Positions 17,816 to 25,938 of a stretch of DNA of 43,049 nucleotides are shown piece by piece. The notes beneath the pieces are model-generated. The model saw only the letters and a program-made list of their open reading frames with translations, made no database searches and was not told where the DNA came from. Positions within the stretch are counted from its first letter, which is position 1. The number at the start of each line of letters is the position of its first letter. The position numbers were made by a program, and so were the translations under genes. Where the stretch lies: the NCBI GenBank assembly GCA_047620505.1, contig JBLHKS010000042.1, positions 1 through 43,049 of the forward strand, read 5' to 3'. This stretch comes from JBLHKS01 sp047620505. GTDB taxonomy: Bacteria; Verrucomicrobiota; Verrucomicrobiia; Verrucomicrobiales; DEV007.

Positions 17816-20011
17816 TCAGTGATTGTAGAGAAATTCTTTGGTGTTCATGATCGCCCAGATCAGGTCTTCGTAGCCCTGTCGTATCGTGCGATCGGGATCG
17901 ATCAAATATTCTTTCGCGATGCCCATTTCTTCATCGGTCGGCGGGCGGGAAAAAGCGGCGGTGTAGATCTGGCGGATTCCGTCGTCCTCAGAAACCTCGG
18001 GGCTCGCCAGCTTTTCGGCTCTACCGCTTTTCACGGCGAGCTTTGCTTTCATATCCGCGGAATTCATCAGGTGAAGGCTCTGAGACAAACTCGATGACTG
18101 GACGCGCTCGCATTCGCAGACGCTGGCCGCTTCGGGACGGCCGAACACCTTGAGAAACGCGGAAGAGGCGTTGTAGCTGTTGTCCGGCAGGGAGACCGCG
18201 CGCGTTCCGGCCGGGAGATCGGCGAAACTCGTGGTCGCGCCGGTCAGGAGGTCCATCGAATCGAGCAGGACCTCGGCTTGCATCCGCTTTGGATAGAAGT
18301 GAGAGAAATTCTGACGATCAATGGCGTTATGCTCGTTCGTCTTTGAGCTGAGCTGATATGTTTGGCTTCGAGTCATCACGCGGACCGCCTCTTTGAGATC
18401 GAATCCGCTTTCGACGAAGTGATCGGCCAGCGCGTTGAGCAACTCCGGGTTTGTCGCCGGATTCGTGTCGCGCATGTCGTCCTCGGGCTCGACCAGGCCC
18501 CGCTTGAAGAAGTGTTTCCAGTACCGATTCACGAGCACTTTCGCGAAAAACGGATTCGATTTATCGCTCATCCAATCGGCGAGGAGCAGGCGAGGATCAT
18601 CGTCGGGCGCGATCTCGAACGGCGGACTCCCGAGCCCGGCGGGTTTCACTGGCTGGCCGGTCTTGGTGTTTTCGAACTGCGCGACACCGCGTTTGTGAAA
18701 AATCAGATCCTCGCCAGCTATCGCAGTCGGCTTGCGACCGACCTGGCTGAAGAAGGCCGCCAGACTGTAGTAATCGTGTTGGCTCCAACGCTCGAACGGA
18801 TGATGATGGCACTGCGCGCACTGCATTCGAACGCCCAGAAACAGCTGCGCGACGTCCTCGAGTTGCTGCTTGGGATCCTTGACCCGCTTGTACCAAGCGA
18901 CAGGCGGATTTGCGACGATCGTTCCCGTCGCAGCGAGGATTTCCCGGACGATCTGGTCGTAAGATTTGTTCGCCAGAAGGCTATCGCGAACCCACGAATG
19001 AAACGCGAAATTCGCGGTGATGTCCGCTTTGCTTTCGCGCTTGTTTTTCAGCAGCGCCGTCCACTTACTCGCAAAGTAATCGGCGTAATCGGGGCTGGCG
19101 AGCAGCGTGTCGATCGCCAAATCACGCTTGTTGGGATCGGTGCTCGCAAGAAACGCGGTCGTCTCATCTACAGTCGGCAAGCGGCCACCGATATCGAGCG
19201 TGACACGCCGCAGGAACGTCGCGTCGTCACAAACCGGCGAAGGCGGCACGCCGATTTCCTTCAAATTCGCGAAGACGAGTTCATCGATAAAATTCTTCGC
19301 TGGCGGCAGGTTTTCCACCGGCGCTCCAAGCGGAATCGAAACGCTGAAGACCGAAACCATCCCCGAGTACCGAACCATCACGGCCGCGTTTCCGGGAATT
19401 TCGTGCGTGCTAACCAAACCACCCTCACTGGCCACGGCCATGCTCTCGGCGTTGGCTTCGTAGAGCGCCAACTCGGTCACGTCCTTCGTGCTGCCATCCG
19501 AAAAGTGCGCGATCACTTTGAGCTGTTCCGAAGTGTTGATCTGCATCGCCTTGCGCTTCGGCTGGACCTCGATTGAGGCCAATTCCGGGTCCGATTCCTC
19601 GGCATACGGCATTCCTTGGCTGATCCAGCGAACCAGCAGCCGGTAGCTTTCCGAATCCGGCTCAAGCTGCTTTCCACCGCCGTGCGGCACGATATTTGCC
19701 GCCTTGAGAACGAGCAAACTCTGATCCGGCGCGTTCAAAAACACCCGTCTGCCTTTGGCTTCTTTGACGATGTGCTCGTAGTCGTCCATCGGCTCAAAAC
19801 CGAGCAGCGACAGCCGAAACCCGCGCTGACCGACATCGGCTTTGGCATGACACGCGCCTGCGTTGCAGCCCGATTTTGTGAGGATCGGGACGACGTCGTT
19901 GACGAAATTGATCGTTGGCTCGGGCTCAGCAGCTGCTGAAAAAAACGGGAGCGCCAGAATGAAGGCGGACGCCGTAAGGAAGGCTCGAAAGCGGGTGAGG
20001 TTTGGAATCAT
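17816..20011 (-). CDS. DUF1549/DUF1553 planctomycetal cytochrome-type protein
   Basis: 731 aa, first gene of the operon. A signal peptide (1-28) is followed by C49-N-A-G-A-C54-H55, the CxxxxCH variant typical of this family, then a bacterial Ig-like domain (about 145-230). DUF1549 (about 239-445) has FIDELVFANLKEIGVPPSP, FLRRVTLDIGGRLPT and a second heme-like C398-A-Q-C401-H402. DUF1553 (about 470-710) has NPFFAKVLVNRYWKHFFKRG, MTRSQTYQLSS and AFSRPPTDEE. The frame stays open to 20551, but the signal peptide places the start at 20011; ATG 20047 is an alternative. The enzymatic role of the family is unproved; periplasmic redox or sugar metabolism is the usual guess. A palindrome copy (19927-19938) encodes SAAAE. 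Confidence 0.92.
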   Translation of the reverse strand: MIPNLTRFRAFLTASAFILALPFFSAAAEPEPTINFVNDVVPILTKSGCNAGACHAKADVGQRGFRLSLLGFEPMDDYEHIVKEAKGRRVFLNAPDQSLLVLKAANIVPHGGGKQLEPDSESYRLLVRWISQGMPYAEESDPELASIEVQPKRKAMQINTSEQLKVIAHFSDGSTKDVTELALYEANAESMAVASEGGLVSTHEIPGNAAVMVRYSGMVSVFSVSIPLGAPVENLPPAKNFIDELVFANLKEIGVPPSPVCDDATFLRRVTLDIGGRLPTVDETTAFLASTDPNKRDLAIDTLLASPDYADYFASKWTALLKNKRESKADITANFAFHSWVRDSLLANKSYDQIVREILAATGTIVANPPVAWYKRVKDPKQQLEDVAQLFLGVRMQCAQCHHHPFERWSQHDYYSLAAFFSQVGRKPTAIAGEDLIFHKRGVAQFENTKTGQPVKPAGLGSPPFEIAPDDDPRLLLADWMSDKSNPFFAKVLVNRYWKHFFKRGLVEPEDDMRDTNPATNPELLNALADHFVESGFDLKEAVRVMTRSQTYQLSSKTNEHNAIDRQNFSHFYPKRMQAEVLLDSMDLLTGATTSFADLPAGTRAVSLPDNSYNASSAFLKVFGRPEAASVCECERVQSSSLSQSLHLMNSADMKAKLAVKSGRAEKLASPEVSEDDGIRQIYTAAFSRPPTDEEMGIAKEYLIDPDRTIRQGYEDLIWAIMNTKEFLYNH

Positions 20012-20134
20012 CGCGAATTGACCGGCGAGCAGAGCTTCCGGTCTCATTTTCACGGAAGGAAACCCCGATATCTTCAGGGAAAAGGCCGATCTTGCTGCAT
20101 CGACAAGCGAATGGATCTTCGATAGCGTGGGCAG

Positions 20135-21496
20135 ATGATCGATCGACGCAGTTTTCTCAGAACCGCCGCCGCAGCCGCTGGCGCTGGTATCGCTCCTTTC
20201 ACGCTTCACGCTCAGCAGGCCGCGCGCGGGACTTCGAGCAAACATTTCGAAATTCGCGACATCAAAAGGACCACCGTGAATCTGCCGTTTCGCGAAACGC
20301 CGGCTCGATCGATGAATCGCGAAATTCCGCACTGGACCTACAAAGAAATCTTCGAAGTCACTCTGGCGTCCGGGAAAATCGGCATCGGCGAGACCACTCT
20401 TTTCTACACTTTCGAGCCGACGAAAAATGACGACCTCGCCCGCGTTCTTAACCGAAATGCGCTGCCGCTGATGTGGGATGACGACCTCGGCGCTGGTCTC
20501 CAGATGGCGCTTTTCGACGCCGTCGCCCGCACCGCCGAAGTCCCGGTTCACGCTCTGTTAGGAAAGCAAGCGCATCGCTCAACTCCGCTCTCCTGGTGGA
20601 ACATCGACACTCCGGCTTCCGACATGGCCGCCGAATGCAAGCTGGCTTATGATTCCGGCTACACGGCTTACAAAACCAAGGGCCGTCCCTGGTTCGACAT
20701 CCGCCAGCAGCTGCTGGAATCGACCGCCGTCGTTCCAGAGGCTTTCAAGATCGACATGGATTTCAACGCGACACTGCTGGACGCCGATCGAGGCATGGAA
20801 ATCATCCGTGAGCTCGAGCGCTATGCCCAGGTCGACATCTACGAATCGCCGATCCCGCAAAGCGACATCGAAGGCAATCGCCGGATTCGCAACGCGACTC
20901 GAGTCGACATCGCGATGCACTACGATGTGCCCGAACCGGCCGCCGTTGTCCGCGAAGGCGTCTGCGATGGATTCGTAATCGGCGGAGGTGCTAGCGAGCT
21001 GATGCGGGCAGGCGCGTTCTCCGCAGAAGCCGGCCTGCCGTTCTGGCTTCAGGTCACCGGTTCGGCCATCAGCGCGGCTTGGTCGTTGCATTTTGGCGGA
21101 GTGCTGACTCACGCGGTCTGGCCGGCCGTGAACTGTCATCAGCTCTTCGTTCACCCGCTTTTGACGGAGAAAATCGCCGTCAGCGAGGGGCACGCGAAAG
21201 TCCCTGATCAGCCAGGACTCGGCTTTGAACTCGACCGCGACGCTGTCGAGAAATTCAAGTGCGAAAAGCCGCTGGAGCGCCCCGAGCCCGAACGCCTGAT
21301 CGAAACAACTTGGGCGGACGGCAAGAAAATGTACATCGCGAACGACGGGACGGTGAACTTCATGATTAAACACGCGATGAACGAGCTCATCCCGTATTAC
21401 GAGGACGGAGCCGACACTCACCTTTTTCCGGACGACGGCACCGACGACTGGCGCAAGCTTTACGAAAGCGCGCGGGCGCAGCCGGTTTTTCGTTAG
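20135..21496 (+). CDS. Tat-exported enolase-superfamily enzyme
   Basis: 453 aa of the mandelate racemase/muconate lactonizing group. A twin-arginine signal (RRSFLRTAAAAAGAGIAPF, residues 4-22) opens the protein, which is unusual because most relatives are cytoplasmic. The capping domain contains HWTYKEIFEVTLASG and GIGETTLFYTFEP. In the barrel, Lys180 or Lys182 (AYKTKGRPW) is the candidate base; Asp207/Asp209 (KIDMDFN) and Glu237 (IYESPIP) are the first two metal ligands, and Asp258 or Asp264 the third. A second catalytic residue around GLPFWLQVTGSAISAA is less clear. It may act on an exported sugar acid or dipeptide-like substrate. It diverges from the four-gene cytochrome operon across 123 bp. 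A palindrome copy (20705-20716) encodes QQLL. Confidence 0.85.
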   Translation: MIDRRSFLRTAAAAAGAGIAPFTLHAQQAARGTSSKHFEIRDIKRTTVNLPFRETPARSMNREIPHWTYKEIFEVTLASGKIGIGETTLFYTFEPTKNDDLARVLNRNALPLMWDDDLGAGLQMALFDAVARTAEVPVHALLGKQAHRSTPLSWWNIDTPASDMAAECKLAYDSGYTAYKTKGRPWFDIRQQLLESTAVVPEAFKIDMDFNATLLDADRGMEIIRELERYAQVDIYESPIPQSDIEGNRRIRNATRVDIAMHYDVPEPAAVVREGVCDGFVIGGGASELMRAGAFSAEAGLPFWLQVTGSAISAAWSLHFGGVLTHAVWPAVNCHQLFVHPLLTEKIAVSEGHAKVPDQPGLGFELDRDAVEKFKCEKPLERPEPERLIETTWADGKKMYIANDGTVNFMIKHAMNELIPYYEDGADTHLFPDDGTDDWRKLYESARAQPVFR

Positions 21497-21540
21497 GCCT
21501 TTTGGCAGTTTTCATCTCATCTAGCGAAGCTTCGCCTTAA

Positions 21541-21595
21541 ACCGGCGAGTCGACAAAACCGGCGAGTCGACAAAACCGGCGAGTCGACAAAACCG
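21541..21595. repeat. 17-bp tandem repeat
   Basis: Three perfect copies of ACCGGCGAGTCGACAAA (21541, 21558, 21575) are followed by ACCG of a fourth. The unit contains a SalI-like GTCGAC palindrome. It sits in the 387-bp gap after the enolase gene, directly beside the hairpin element at 21595-21809. Confidence 0.9.
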
Positions 21596-21809
21596 AACGG
21601 CAACGCCGTTCCGAATTCATAGCCTGGGGTTGTCGGAACGAAGTGGAGGCTACCCTAGGATGGAAACTTTCAAATGGAACCAAGGCTGAAAGTCTTGCGG
21701 AACATTCCGGATCACCTTCAGCGATCAAATTCAGTGGGACGGATGAATCCCAAGGTAGCGTCGCTTCGCTTTGGCAACCTTGGGCTGGATTGCGCAACGG
21801 CTTCGCCGT
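21595..21809. repeat. REPIN-like double-hairpin element
   Basis: Two related hairpins face each other about 90 bp apart. The left one has CCTGGGGT (21623-21630) and ACCCTAGG (21652-21659); the right one has CCCAAGGT (21749-21756) and ACCTTGGG (21777-21784). Read inward, both have the form AGCC, five bases, TTG, a GCGAAG-like core and GCTACC, so they are diverged inverted copies. Outer mini-hairpins GAACGGC-AAC-GCCGTTC (21595-21611) and ACGGC-TTC-GCCGT (21797-21809) flank the pair. An open frame across it (21643-21831) has no protein likeness and is taken as chance. It is probably a non-autonomous interspersed repeat mobilised by a REP-associated transposase elsewhere; none is in this window. 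Confidence 0.7.
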
Positions 21810-21883
21810 AGGTCGAAAGTCCCGGCTCTAGCAAGTTCAAAAAACTCGACCGCGTTGTTCATTTTTTGCACATTCAGAACAAG

Positions 21884-22672
21884 CTAATAAGGATCGGCGA
21901 ACGCGCCAAATCCGCCCAGGCCGCCATCGACTTCGAGATCGGTCGCGGTCACGAACGAAGCACCATCGCTCGACAGCCAGAGCACGGCGTTGGCGACTTC
22001 CGCAGATTGACCGATCCGGCCTAACGGATGTCGATTCGCGATCGCCGCTTCTCCACCCTGCGCTTCAAGAGTCGCGCGGACCATCGGCGTGTCGATGCAA
22101 CCAGGCGAAACGGAAACCACACGAATCCCGTCGCGAGCGTACTCGACTCCCCACTGCCGCGCCTGCATCAGATTCGCCGACTTGATCGGCCCGTAAACGC
22201 CGACTTCGCGCGCGGTTCGATGCCCCTGCGCGCTGGCGATGTTGACGATCACGCCGCTCTGTTGCTCGCGCATTTGAGCCAAAGCCGGCTTAGCCAGGTT
22301 GAAGTAGCCGGTGAGATTAATCGCGAGCATTTTCTGCCAAAGATCGCCCGGAATTTCGTGGATCGGCCGATAACTCGACGGCGGTTGGATCGACGCGTTG
22401 TTCACCAACACGTCTAAGCCTCGGTGACTCTCGATCACCGCCTCAATCGCGGCACGGCAATCGTCTTCACTCGAAACATCGCAGCGTTTGAACTCGATGC
22501 CCGCCGACAACTGCTGAGCCGATTCCTCGTCGACATCGAGCGCAACGACGGTTGCTCCAGATTGATGAAATCCCTCGCAAATCGCTCGCCCAATCCCTTT
22601 CGCGCCGCCGGAGACGACGACGACGCGGCCGGAATTATCGATTTGAACGCTGCTCTTCGGTCTGGAATTCAT
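21884..22672 (-). CDS. Short-chain dehydrogenase/reductase
   Basis: 262-aa cytoplasmic NAD(P)-dependent oxidoreductase. The cofactor motif SGGAKGIG is at 21-28 (the usual TGxxxGIG with Ser first), an acidic residue follows beta-2 (ALDVDEES, favouring NAD), NNAS is present and the catalytic pair is Tyr and Lys in VYGPIKSAN, with the expected Ser in NIASAQGH. VSPGCIDTPM completes the classical pattern. Start 22672 is preferred to a GTG at 22687. It ends the wecB operon, 40 bp after the FAD gene. A role in modifying the sugar made by the operon is inferred from position only. Confidence 0.9.
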   Translation of the reverse strand: MNSRPKSSVQIDNSGRVVVVSGGAKGIGRAICEGFHQSGATVVALDVDEESAQQLSAGIEFKRCDVSSEDDCRAAIEAVIESHRGLDVLVNNASIQPPSSYRPIHEIPGDLWQKMLAINLTGYFNLAKPALAQMREQQSGVIVNIASAQGHRTAREVGVYGPIKSANLMQARQWGVEYARDGIRVVSVSPGCIDTPMVRATLEAQGGEAAIANRHPLGRIGQSAEVANAVLWLSSDGASFVTATDLEVDGGLGGFGAFADPY

Positions 22673-22712
22673 GGCGAATCCCAACACATCCGAAACTGAA
22701 GATCAACCGATT

Positions 22713-24083
22713 CTACGCCGCCAGTTTCGTCTCTGCGGTTGGCGCACCCAAACTCTCGCCACGCGCAATCCGCTCCAGCAGCTGCTGGACGACTTCCTTC
22801 GATTTCCAGACGCTGGAATTCCAAGCTGTGATCCGAGGGTAGACCTGTGACGAGGTCGCGAGGTAGAGCCGGGAATTGCAATCGTTGACGGCCGGCTTCA
22901 GCTCGGAATAACCGAGTGGGTAGGCTGGTTCGACGAACGGCGCTTTGAAAACCCGGACATCGGCGACGTCATCATGGGAAATATCGAGATCTGGATAAAG
23001 CGACAGCAGCTGCTCGGTCCATCGTTCGCCAATCTCGGCCGCCGGCTCCTTGAAGAGATCGCAATCTCGATCGCAATACTTCATGACGTAAGCCACGTGA
23101 TGACCTCCGTACTGCTCGATGTCGATCAGTTCTGTGATTTCGACCACGCCGTCGAATTCCGTTCCGGAATCCACAACGGGTGCCCAATAATAATTATCGA
23201 GCGGACGCTTCAGGAAAAACATCGCGTTCACAACACCTTGGTATCGAACATCCGGAATCCGGACTTTATCTTCGAGACTCGTGTCTTCGATCGCCTTTCG
23301 CAGCAGCGGCAACGGCATCGTCGAAACGCACCAGTCGCCGTCGACCTTAGAGCCGTCATTCAGCTCGATCTCAACGCCATAACCCGTGATCTCGTCGACG
23401 GATTCAACGATCGCGCCTTTGCGGATCTCGACGCCGAGCTTCTCGAGTTTGACCTCGATGGCGTCGATCAATGCCTTCATCCCACCTTTGACGTAACCAC
23501 GGTTGACGGTATTTTTCTCGCGTCCGAGGCGTTCCCAAATGTAGAGAGCCGGCATGTCGCCAGCAGCTGGGCCAAACTTGGACTGAAACAGCGGGCGCAG
23601 GAGTTTTTTCCAGATGCTCTTGCCGTAGAGACTAACGAGCCAGTCTTCGATTCGCATGTTGTCGAGATCCTTGCCTTTGCCTAACCGACGCAGAAGCACG
23701 CTCACGATTCCGAACCGAATCCGCTCGAAAAACGTCAGCGGCTTGAACTTCAACAGGTCAAGCGCACCGTTGAACGAGTAGCGCTTGCCTTCGACGACAA
23801 AACCCATTCGAGTCGGCTTCCAGTACAGCTGATCGGTCATGCCGACGTCATCGATCAATTGGAGCAAGTCGTCGTCAGACGGCATCTGACAGTGGTAGAA
23901 TTTATCCACGTCATTTCCGTTCCAATCGAAGTAAGTTCCAAGACCGCCGAGCTGTTTCGACGCTTCGATAAGCACGACGTTGTGACCGGCCGTCGCCAGC
24001 TCGTGGGCAGCGGTGAGACCAGCGATCCCTCCGCCTAACACGACCACTTTTTCAGCTCGCGGGATTAGTGACGGCTTTGGCAT
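22713..24083 (-). CDS. FAD-dependent amine-oxidase/protoporphyrinogen-oxidase-like protein
   Basis: 456 aa with an N-terminal FAD-binding Rossmann motif VVVLGGGIAGLTAAHELATA (residues 13-32) and the following ASKQLGGLGTYF. The rest matches the broad flavin amine oxidase group, which includes protoporphyrinogen oxidase-like and UDP-galactopyranose-mutase-like proteins found in polysaccharide loci. The C-terminal LYLATSSQVYPRITAWNSSVWKS is the usual second FAD contact. The start overlaps the upstream GT2 gene by 32 bp. The reaction is unknown; in this operon it may act on an NDP-sugar or lipid-linked sugar. The palindrome occurs twice (22776-22787 and 23004-23015), encoding QQLL and EQLL. Confidence 0.85.
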   Translation of the reverse strand: MPKPSLIPRAEKVVVLGGGIAGLTAAHELATAGHNVVLIEASKQLGGLGTYFDWNGNDVDKFYHCQMPSDDDLLQLIDDVGMTDQLYWKPTRMGFVVEGKRYSFNGALDLLKFKPLTFFERIRFGIVSVLLRRLGKGKDLDNMRIEDWLVSLYGKSIWKKLLRPLFQSKFGPAAGDMPALYIWERLGREKNTVNRGYVKGGMKALIDAIEVKLEKLGVEIRKGAIVESVDEITGYGVEIELNDGSKVDGDWCVSTMPLPLLRKAIEDTSLEDKVRIPDVRYQGVVNAMFFLKRPLDNYYWAPVVDSGTEFDGVVEITELIDIEQYGGHHVAYVMKYCDRDCDLFKEPAAEIGERWTEQLLSLYPDLDISHDDVADVRVFKAPFVEPAYPLGYSELKPAVNDCNSRLYLATSSQVYPRITAWNSSVWKSKEVVQQLLERIARGESLGAPTAETKLAA

Positions 24084-24903
24084 CGGAAGTTGTGGCTGAA
24101 GTGGATTTGGAAAGGCGAGTGAGGCGAGGTGGCGGCGTCAGGCGATTCCGCATCGCGAGCTTCAGGTACTGACGCAGCGTACGGCCCAGCTTCAGCTTGG
24201 AATCGCCGAGTTTGCGGTCGTATCTCAGCTTCATCGGCACCTCGACGATCTGCGGATCCCAGTGGCGGAGTTTCAACAGCATCTCAACCATGCAAGCGAA
24301 GCCATCCTCTTCGATGAAACGGTCGCCCCAGTGGGCAAGCGCCGTCTGCATCATCGAAGCGCGATACATTCGATAGCCGCTCGTGAAGTCGCCGATCTTG
24401 GCGAGCGGAAATACGATTTTGAAAACGACCGAAGCGCCACGGCTCAGGAAACGGCGGAAACGCGGAGCGGTCTTATCGCAGCCGCCTTCAACAAAGCGCG
24501 ATGCGATCGCGATATCTTTGCCGTTGGCGATGTGGTCGTACATGATCGGAATCAGATTAACATCGTGGGTATCGTCAGCGTCCATCGCGACGATCACATC
24601 ATCAGGCTCAGCGCCTGAAACTCCTCGCTGAACGCCAGTCAACATCGCTTGACCAAGCCCCATGTTCACCTCGTGACTCCGGATGCGGACGTCGAGTTTG
24701 CCGAAATCACCCTTGGCAACTTCGACCGTTTTATCGCTCGATCCGTCATCGATCACGCGGACGACCAACCTGAGATCCGGGCGGCGTTCGTTCAGCTCTT
24801 CGAATCGCGTCAGGAGATTCGGTAGAGACCCTTCTTCGTTAAACGCGGGCAAGATGACGTGCACGCGTCCGAGTTTCTGGGGAGTTGAGATTTCTGTGCT
24901 CAT
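24052..24903 (-). CDS. GT2 family glycosyltransferase (polyprenyl-phosphate sugar synthase-like)
   Basis: 283-aa cytoplasmic/peripheral glycosyltransferase of the DPM1-like branch of family 2. The N-terminus HVILPAFNEEGSLPNLL and VIDDGSSDKT are the nucleotide-binding signatures, followed by GLGQAMLTGVQRG and the metal-binding VAMDADDTHD. RFVEGG and DFTSGYRMYR also match this branch. There is no C-terminal membrane domain, so it probably hands a sugar to a polyprenyl phosphate or lipid acceptor at the inner face of the membrane. It overlaps the deacetylase stop by ATGA (24900-24903) and the next gene by 32 bp. Confidence 0.9.
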   Translation of the reverse strand: MSTEISTPQKLGRVHVILPAFNEEGSLPNLLTRFEELNERRPDLRLVVRVIDDGSSDKTVEVAKGDFGKLDVRIRSHEVNMGLGQAMLTGVQRGVSGAEPDDVIVAMDADDTHDVNLIPIMYDHIANGKDIAIASRFVEGGCDKTAPRFRRFLSRGASVVFKIVFPLAKIGDFTSGYRMYRASMMQTALAHWGDRFIEEDGFACMVEMLLKLRHWDPQIVEVPMKLRYDRKLGDSKLKLGRTLRQYLKLAMRNRLTPPPRLTRLSKSTSATTSDAKAVTNPAS

Positions 24904-25934
24904 GAGTTGGCGGTGGTTTCGAGGTTTGTGATTTTTACGAGTGTCAGGCCCTTTTCCGGAGCCGACTTGGGCCGCTTCTTAGCAGCCTTGGATTCTTTGA
25001 ACGCCTTGGCGTATTCGCTCATAGGAAGGACGTCGAATTTAGAGGTCAGCATTCCGAGAAACTGGCGGAGCACGCCGAGTTTCCAGGCGCTGGTCTGGTC
25101 CATCGCCGGAAAATAATGCAGTTCGGGCACGTCTTCTTTGCCGAGGAAGTCAGTCGGGTGGAGAAGGAACGACGGTGCCGTTCGGGTGAGTTTGCAAAGC
25201 GCGAGCGCCATCTTGAAGTAGAGGCGGGCGAGTTTCGGGCTGAATTTGGCGAGATAAAGAAGGTAGCTCGCGTGGATCGGCGTTTTGAAGAACGGCATCG
25301 TGGTTACCGGAATCTCCAGCAGCTGCTGGTCGTCGCTCAGGTCCCAATGAAAGGGTTTGAGCGTCCGGAATCCGTCTAACCAGCCTCCGTAGAGGTCTTT
25401 TCTCTTTTCGCGGTCCGCCTTTTTCAGACCCGACTTAAGGAAATAGAAAATCCGCGCGATCGGGCCGAGGAACGTGGGAAACGTCGACGCGTCGTACTCG
25501 TAACCCCGATCGGCGAGGATCTCGAGCAGGTCGCGGCTGTAGCTGAAACCCGGTCCGCGCCAGCCACGCGGCTTGACACCGATCGCCTCCTCAATCGCCT
25601 TTTCGGCGTGAGTGACTTCGGTGTGAGTCTTGATGTGATTGTAGGTGTTGAACGCCGGCTCGTGCCAGAGCGAGTGGTTGCCGATTTCGTGCCCGGAATT
25701 GGCGATCGCCCGCAACGGCCCGAGGTTCTTCGGCTGCTCGGCATCTTTTCCGACGACGAAAAACGTGATCTTCTGGTCGAACGTTTCGAGCATCGCGAGG
25801 ATGCGCGGGACGACGAGATCGAAGTAGCTCGGCAGTGACTCCCAACCGGCGTCGCCGTGGGTTTTCATGTAGGACCAGAGGTTGTCGAGGTCGAGCGACA
25901 GGCTGGCTAGTGGCTTAGCTTTTGGCTTACTCAT
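24900..25934 (-). CDS. NodB-type polysaccharide deacetylase
   Basis: 344 aa. The catalytic region shows the carbohydrate esterase family 4 pattern: SLDLDN (13-18) gives the Asp pair, H87-SLW-H91 the zinc-binding His pair (NHSLWHEP), and RGPGFSY (126-132) the third motif. ITFFVVGKDAEQ is the family's strand 2. No signal peptide is present, so the enzyme is probably cytoplasmic, acting on a nucleotide- or lipid-linked N-acetyl sugar rather than a finished polymer. It starts 4 bp after wecB and overlaps the GT2 start. The pairing with WecB suggests an N-acetylhexosamine is removed of its acetyl group. A palindrome copy (25317-25328) encodes QQLL. Confidence 0.9.
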   Translation of the reverse strand: MSKPKAKPLASLSLDLDNLWSYMKTHGDAGWESLPSYFDLVVPRILAMLETFDQKITFFVVGKDAEQPKNLGPLRAIANSGHEIGNHSLWHEPAFNTYNHIKTHTEVTHAEKAIEEAIGVKPRGWRGPGFSYSRDLLEILADRGYEYDASTFPTFLGPIARIFYFLKSGLKKADREKRKDLYGGWLDGFRTLKPFHWDLSDDQQLLEIPVTTMPFFKTPIHASYLLYLAKFSPKLARLYFKMALALCKLTRTAPSFLLHPTDFLGKEDVPELHYFPAMDQTSAWKLGVLRQFLGMLTSKFDVLPMSEYAKAFKESKAAKKRPKSAPEKGLTLVKITNLETTANS

Positions 25935-25938
25935 GGGG

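Noticed and set aside
20012..20551. Long N-terminal extension of the DUF1549 gene
   Set aside because: The frame is open, but the extension overlaps the divergent enolase gene and would put 180 residues before an evident signal peptide.
21643..21831. A 62-codon open frame inside the hairpin element
   Set aside because: Its sequence is dictated by the inverted repeats, with no signal, domain or start context.
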